27,717 nt of DNA from the NCBI GenBank assembly GCA_031285245.1, contig JAITWN010000085.1, forward strand, positions 1-27,717, given 5' to 3'. The DNA comes from Chromatiales bacterium (lineage in GTDB: Bacteria > Pseudomonadota > Gammaproteobacteria > SZUA-140). A model generated the notes under the pieces. It searched no databases. It was not told the origin of the DNA and was given only the letters and a program-made list of their open reading frames with translations. Of the stretch, positions 23,705 to 27,717 are shown piece by piece (the stretch's first letter is position 1; each line of letters opens with the position of its first letter). Made by a program: the position numbers and the translations under genes.

Positions 23705-25702
23705 TTATTTTAATACCCGTTCCGCTGTGGCCACGACCTTATCCGTGGTAAAGCCAAAATGCTCGAACACCTTTTCTGCTGGGCCTGATTCGCCAAACGT
23801 ATCCATGCCGATCACCGCGCCCTGCGTACCGACATAGCGATACCAGGCAGAGGTGACGCCAGCTTCGATCGCAATGCGCGCGGTAACCGCAGCGGGCAGC
23901 ACGGATTCGCGATAGGCGGCGTCCTGCTTCTCGAAGACATCGACCGAGGGCATCGACACCACGCGCACCTTGCGGCCTTTCTCTTCCAGCTTGCTCGCCG
24001 CATCGATCGCGAGCGAGATTTCAGAGCCGGTGGCGATGACGATCAGATCCGGCTTGCCGGCGGCATCACGCAGCACATAACCACCGCGCGCGATGTCAGC
24101 AAGCTGCTGAGCACTGCGTTCACGGTGCGGCAGATTCTGTCGCGACAGGATGAGGCTGGTCGGACCATCGTGACGCTCGATCGCCGCCTTCCACGCTACG
24201 GCTGATTCGACGGCATCACACGGACGCCACAGCGACATGTTGGGTATCAAACGCAGCGATGCGACCTGTTCGACCGGCTGATGGGTCGGGCCATCTTCGC
24301 CAAGACCGATGGAATCGTGGGTCAGCACATAAATCACGCGTTGCTTCATTAGCGCAGACATGCGCAGACCATTGCGCGCGTAGTCCGAGAAGATGAGGAA
24401 CGTACCACCGTAGGGAATAAAACCGCCGTGCAGCGACATGCCATTCATGATCGCGGCCATGGCGAATTCGCGCACGCCGTAATGAATGTAGTTGCCGTCG
24501 GTAACGGTATTGCTGATGCTCTTCGAACCCTTCCACATGGTCAGGTTGGAGCCCGCGAGGTCAGCCGAACCGCCCAGCAGTTCTGGCAGCAGCGGCGCGT
24601 AACCGTCGATGGAATTCTGCGAAGCCTTGCGGCTGGCAATGGTCTGCTTCTTCTCGACCACCGAGTTCACGAAAGCAGCAGCCTTCTGCGCCCAATCCGC
24701 CGGCAGTTCGCCCTTGATGCGACGCTCGAATTCGCTGGCGAGTTCAGGATACGCCTTGCGATAAGCGGCGAACTTGTCGTTCCAGGCGCGTTCAGCAACG
24801 GCGCCCTTGTCACGTCCGTTCCAAGCCGCGTAGTAATCCGCAGGGATGACGAAGGGCTCGTACTTCCAGTCGAGATTCTTGCGTGTCTTGGCGATTTCTT
24901 CATCGCCGAGCGGCGCGCCGTGGCAATCGTGGCTACCGCAGAGATTGGGCGAACCCCAGCCGATGACGGTGCGACAGCAGATCAGGCTCGGGCGATCGCT
25001 GACCGAGCGCGCTTCGAGAATCGCTTTGCGCACGGCTTCGGCATCGTGACCATCGACGCCAGAGACGACGTGCCAACCATAAGAGCGAAAACGCGCGGGG
25101 GTGTCATCGGTGAACCAGCCTTCGACATGACCGTCGATCGAAATGCCGTTGTCATCCCAGAACGCGATGAGCTTGCCGAGGCCGAGCGTGCCAGCCAGCG
25201 AACAGGCTTCATGCGACACGCCCTCCATCAAGCAGCCGTCGCCGAGGAAAACGTAGGTGTGGTGATCGACGATGTGATGTCCATCGCGATTGAACTGACC
25301 GGCGAGAATTTTTTCAGCGAGCGCCATGCCGACAGCATTGGTGATGCCCTGCCCGAGCGGACCGGTGGTGGTCTCAACGCCTGGCGTATAGCCGTATTCT
25401 GGATGTCCTGGCGTGCGCGAATGCAGTTGGCGGAACTGCTTGAGATCATCGATCGACAGGTCATAGCCAGTGAGATGCAGCAGCGAGTAGATGAGCATCG
25501 AGCCATGGCCATTGGACAGAACGAAGCGATCACGATTGGCCCACTGCGGATTGGAAGGATTGTGTTGCAGGAAATCGTTCCACAATACTTCGGCGATATC
25601 CGCCATACCCATCGGCGCGCCGGGATGTCCCGATTTTGCCTTCTGCACGGCATCCATGCTGAGCACACGTACAGCGTTCGCTAACTCTCTGCGGGACGGC
25701 AT
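23705..25702 (-). CDS. tkt: Transketolase
   Basis: This 665-residue thiamine-diphosphate enzyme moves two-carbon ketol units between sugar phosphates in the pentose phosphate and Calvin cycles. The N-terminal pyrophosphate domain has KSGHPGAPMGMADI, TTGPLGQGITNAVG, and the ThDP/metal motif from GDGCLMEGVSHEA to DDNGISIDG. The central pyrimidine domain has RVIYVLTHDSIGLGEDGPTHQPVEQ with the catalytic glutamate, and the C-terminal domain has the VVSMPSVDVFEKQD stretch. The length matches TktA. AGGAGAG lies upstream of the ATG at 25702. It is the first gene of tkt-gap-pgk-pyk-fba. The 330 bases upstream should hold the operon promoter. No CbbR or rubisco genes are in the window, so autotrophy cannot be concluded. 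Confidence 0.98.
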   Translation of the reverse strand: MPSRRELANAVRVLSMDAVQKAKSGHPGAPMGMADIAEVLWNDFLQHNPSNPQWANRDRFVLSNGHGSMLIYSLLHLTGYDLSIDDLKQFRQLHSRTPGHPEYGYTPGVETTTGPLGQGITNAVGMALAEKILAGQFNRDGHHIVDHHTYVFLGDGCLMEGVSHEACSLAGTLGLGKLIAFWDDNGISIDGHVEGWFTDDTPARFRSYGWHVVSGVDGHDAEAVRKAILEARSVSDRPSLICCRTVIGWGSPNLCGSHDCHGAPLGDEEIAKTRKNLDWKYEPFVIPADYYAAWNGRDKGAVAERAWNDKFAAYRKAYPELASEFERRIKGELPADWAQKAAAFVNSVVEKKQTIASRKASQNSIDGYAPLLPELLGGSADLAGSNLTMWKGSKSISNTVTDGNYIHYGVREFAMAAIMNGMSLHGGFIPYGGTFLIFSDYARNGLRMSALMKQRVIYVLTHDSIGLGEDGPTHQPVEQVASLRLIPNMSLWRPCDAVESAVAWKAAIERHDGPTSLILSRQNLPHRERSAQQLADIARGGYVLRDAAGKPDLIVIATGSEISLAIDAASKLEEKGRKVRVVSMPSVDVFEKQDAAYRESVLPAAVTARIAIEAGVTSAWYRYVGTQGAVIGMDTFGESGPAEKVFEHFGFTTDKVVATAERVLK

Positions 25703-26032
25703 TTCATTTCTCTCCTAAAAAAATCAGCTACCGACTAAATATCTTCAGGGCCCACCCAATAAAGAAAAACTTTCATCGCCAGCACTTCTCCCCTGCGGGT
25801 GAAGGACTGATCGGTGATAGCGGTCGTTCTCAACTGGCAGCGGGGACGGCAGAAGGCGCCGTGCGTCGCACCCATACCCCCCGGTTGGGATGCTTACGCC
25901 TTTGTGCCGGAACGTTGCATTCTGTCCCAGTCACCTGCTCTTGATCAATCAAAAAACGATACTGTTCAGCATGACAGACCGCGCGTCAAGCAGTTGACAG
26001 CAACGGGCCGAGTCTGCATCAGGCACTTCTCA
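25703..26032 (-). promoter_or_regulatory. Upstream region of the tkt operon
   Basis: This gap of about 330 bases lies between the thioredoxin-fold gene end and tkt. On the minus strand, a TTGACG (25989-25984) is followed at 17-19 bases by weak -10 candidates (AACAGT to CAGTAT). A TTGATC with CAGAAT at 18 bases is an alternative, and TTGATCAA (25941-25948) is palindromic. A tiny open frame lies near tkt. The promoter location is plausible but not resolved. Confidence 0.4.
25735..25776 (-). other. Possible 13-residue leader ORF ahead of tkt
   Basis: ATG at 25776 opens MKVFLYWVGPEDI and a stop, 32 bases before the tkt start. GGGGAGAAG lies upstream, at about 11 bases, which is long. It may be a chance frame. 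A short leader this close to a large operon could affect tkt translation, but no regulatory codon run is visible. Confidence 0.2.
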
Positions 26033-26590
26033 TCAGTTCTCGCGCCACTTGATCGAACAGCCAATGCTCGGAATCTGCTCGGCCGGCCCCTTGCCAGTCA
26101 GCGCCACCTGTTTCATGGCCTCAAATAAATCACGGCGCACATCCGGCGCCGCCGCCTCCTTGCGACTGGCATCGAGCCGCCCACGATACTGCAAGCCGAG
26201 CCCGGCGTCATAGCCAAAGAAATCAGGCGTGCACACCGCGCCATATGCTTTCGCCACGTTCTGAGTCTCATCCCAGAGATACGGGAAAGGAAAATCCCAT
26301 TCCTTGGCGACGAGCTTCATCTGATCGAAACCGTCCTCGGGATAATCCGCTGGATCGTTCGACATGATAGCGACACTACCTATGCCAAGCGCGCGCAGCT
26401 CGCGTGTATCGCGCACGATGCGATCGCGTACCGCTTTCACGTAAGGGCAGTGATTACAAATGAACATGACCAGCAGCCCGCGCGGGCCACGGCAATCCTG
26501 CAATGTCCATATGCGATCATCGACACCGCGCAGTGCAAAATCCGGCGCGCTCGCGCCAAACTCACACACTGGAGTCTCCAAGCTCACCAT
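26033..26590 (-). CDS. Thioredoxin-fold protein of the AhpC/TSA-like family
   Basis: This 185-residue protein has a thioredoxin-like core. GASAPDFALRGVDD opens the fold, and LLVMFICNHCPYVKAV carries a CNHC redox pair (Cys45 and Cys48). SVAIMSNDPADYPEDGFDQM and GAVCTPDFFGYDA (cis-proline loop) follow, with the end motif IPSIGCSIKWR. This pattern is typical of a common bacterial group annotated as thioredoxin family or thiol-specific antioxidant proteins, whose exact substrate is not established. No signal peptide is visible, so it is probably cytoplasmic. GAGGAG lies seven bases upstream of the ATG at 26590. It is read away from metK and ends 330 bases before tkt, so it is probably a single-gene unit. 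The C-terminal extra cysteine (SIGCSIKW) is conserved in the family as I know it. Confidence 0.88.
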   Translation of the reverse strand: MVSLETPVCEFGASAPDFALRGVDDRIWTLQDCRGPRGLLVMFICNHCPYVKAVRDRIVRDTRELRALGIGSVAIMSNDPADYPEDGFDQMKLVAKEWDFPFPYLWDETQNVAKAYGAVCTPDFFGYDAGLGLQYRGRLDASRKEAAAPDVRRDLFEAMKQVALTGKGPAEQIPSIGCSIKWREN

Positions 26591-26707
26591 GATGTTCTCC
26601 TCTTCGAATCCACGACGCTGATCTTCCTGCGCGTTATACCTCGCGCCGCAGAGCGTGTCTTCGGGAAAATCCCGACGCTGACCACTCGAAACAAACCAGC
26701 GCGGCGG

Positions 26708-26736
26708 GTGAAATCAGATATGAAAGCGGCTATTAT
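26708..26736 (+). promoter_or_regulatory. Candidate sigma70 promoter of metK
   Basis: GTGAAA (26708-26713) and TATTAT (26731-26736) are separated by exactly 17 bases. Transcription would begin near 26743 and give a leader of about 114 bases. The -35 is a weak match and the -10 a good one. Confidence 0.5.
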
Positions 26737-26745
26737 AGCCCGTCC

Positions 26746-26856
26746 AGCGAGTGGGTGAAGTCTGCGCCAGACCAGCGAAATCCCCACTGCGCTCCGGTTC
26801 GTTGCAAGCCACTGAAGCTCGAGTGGCGCCATCAAAAATCCTTCGAGAGGAAACTC
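26746..26856 (+). promoter_or_regulatory. Structured 5' leader of metK
   Basis: The leader contains an outer stem, GCGAGTGGG (26747-26755) with CCCACTGCGC (26783-26792, one bulge). It encloses the hairpin GTCTG-CGC-CAGAC (26760-26772). A downstream hairpin, GCCACT (26808-26813) with AGTGGC (26822-26827), follows. The AGTGG and CCACT blocks are duplicated, so alternative pairings are possible. GAGAGG (26845-26850) is the metK ribosome binding site. It does not match SAM or SAH riboswitch consensus patterns that I know. Confidence 0.4.
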
Positions 26857-27717
26857 ATGTCCAAGTCTTTTCTGTTCACTTCAGAATCGGTTTCCGAAGG
26901 GCATCCGGACAAAGTCGCCGACCAGATTTCCGATGCCATTCTGGATGCCATTCTGACGCAGGACACGCGCGCGCGCGTTGCCGCGGAAACGCTGGTGACC
27001 ACGGGTCTGGTGGTGCTGGCTGGCGAGATCACGACCAAGGCGCAAGTCGATTACGCCAAAGTCGCGCGCGAAACGATTCGGCAGATCGGCTACAACGATC
27101 CATACATGCGCTTCGACGCCGACGGCTGCTCGGTGCATGTCTGCTACGGCCAGCAAAGCCATGACATCGCGCAGGGCGTCGATCATGCCTCTGACGATCA
27201 CTTGAATCAGGGCGCGGGCGATCAGGGTTTGATGTTTGGTTATGCCTGCTCCGAAACTGACACGCTGATGCCGCTGCCGATTTATCTGTCGCACCGCATC
27301 GTCGAGCGTCAGTCACAACTGCGCCGCGATGGCAGCCTACCCTGGCTGCGTCCCGATGCGAAGTCGCAGGTCACCGTGCGTTATGTTGATGACAAACCGG
27401 ATTCGATCGACACCGTCGTGCTGTCCACGCAGCACACACCGGAATTTTCTCCGCCGGCGAAACAAAAAGCGCTGCATGAAGCGGTGATCGAAGAAATCAT
27501 CAAGCCGATGCTGCCGAAGGAACTGATCAAGGGCAAAATCAATTATCTGGTGAACCCCACCGGTTGCTTCGAAATCGGCGGTCCGCACGGCGACGCTGGC
27601 TTGACCGGTCGCAAGATCATCGTCGACACCTACGGCGGCGCTGCGCCCCCCGGGGGCGGCGCCATCTGCCGCCAAGATACATACCAAGTGGATCGCGCCC
27701 CGGCCCAAGCGGGGCGG
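26857..27717 (+). CDS. metK: S-adenosylmethionine synthetase, 3' part outside window
   Basis: The first 287 residues of MetK are present; the family length is about 385-400, so the gene runs off the window. It makes S-adenosylmethionine from methionine and ATP, which also feeds the two methyltransferases of this window. The N-terminal SESVSEGHPDKVADQISDAIL has the ATP-site histidine and aspartate. GAGDQGLMFGYA is family signature 1. TGRKIIVDTYGG precedes the second signature, which should read like GGGAFSGKD. Here it reads GGGAICRQD (residues 266-274), and the following 13 residues are also atypical while the frame stays open. Since everything upstream is well conserved, base errors at the end of the sequence are more likely than a real variant. 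GAGAGG is well placed before the ATG at 26857. Confidence 0.95.
   Translation, partial: MSKSFLFTSESVSEGHPDKVADQISDAILDAILTQDTRARVAAETLVTTGLVVLAGEITTKAQVDYAKVARETIRQIGYNDPYMRFDADGCSVHVCYGQQSHDIAQGVDHASDDHLNQGAGDQGLMFGYACSETDTLMPLPIYLSHRIVERQSQLRRDGSLPWLRPDAKSQVTVRYVDDKPDSIDTVVLSTQHTPEFSPPAKQKALHEAVIEEIIKPMLPKELIKGKINYLVNPTGCFEIGGPHGDAGLTGRKIIVDTYGGAAPPGGGAICRQDTYQVDRAPAQAGR

Noticed and set aside
24428..25684. 418-residue plus-strand open frame opposite tkt
   Set aside because: Antisense to transketolase; explained by codon bias.
26743..26856. Known SAM or SAH riboswitch ahead of metK
   Set aside because: The stems do not match the conserved cores of the SAM-I, SAM-II or SAH classes that I can recall; reported only as an unassigned structured leader.

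Overview
The window looks like a chromosomal segment of a proteobacterium. I favour Gammaproteobacteria over Betaproteobacteria. This rests on the gene order tkt-gap-pgk-pyk-fba, which lies near a divergently read metK, on moderately high GC, on AGGAG-type ribosome binding sites, and on the protein sequences. It is an inference from gene content, not a database match.

Region 1 (1-18.5 kb) is an accessory cell-surface polysaccharide locus with genes on both strands. It begins with the N-terminal 529 residues of a secreted FG-GAP/VCBS repeat protein, read leftward off the window edge. Next come a GT4 glycosyltransferase, a Wzx-like flippase and a sulfotransferase, all on the minus strand. A second sulfotransferase is read divergently. 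A polyprenyl-phosphate sugar phosphotransferase, which starts glycan assembly, is read divergently from a zinc-ribbon methyltransferase. A membrane-anchored GT2 glycosyltransferase follows. Two tandem secreted paralogues then combine a small N-terminal domain with a TIM-barrel-like domain of a family I do not recognise. On the plus strand are a TviB-type UDP-HexNAc 6-dehydrogenase, a second methyltransferase and a UDP-glucuronate 4-epimerase-like enzyme. Together these suggest a lipid-linked, acidic, possibly sulfated and methylated polysaccharide. It would be flipped by the Wzx-like protein and trimmed or bound outside the cytoplasm by the paralogue pair. No Wzy polymerase and no Wza/Wzc export proteins are present, so the locus is incomplete or continues elsewhere.

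Region 2 (18.8-25.7 kb) is a core carbon operon on the minus strand: tkt, gap, pgk, pyk, fba. It is closed by a strong bidirectional terminator shared with the converging epimerase gene. A weaker terminator-like hairpin sits between gap and pgk.

Region 3 (25.7-27.7 kb) holds a thioredoxin-fold protein gene (minus) and metK (plus, cut by the window end). A plausible sigma70 promoter and a structured leader precede metK. The last ~75 bases of metK break a near-invariant signature without shifting frame, which suggests poor sequence at a contig end.

The gaps between polysaccharide genes carry several families of inverted repeats: a TAGGTTGGGCTGAA family, a CGTCATTGCGAGG family, a CCCTCTCCC/CCGCAAGCGAGG family and an 88-base hairpin. 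They look like REP/MITE-type elements and are essentially absent from the carbon operon. No tRNA, rRNA, CRISPR array, transposase or integrase was seen.
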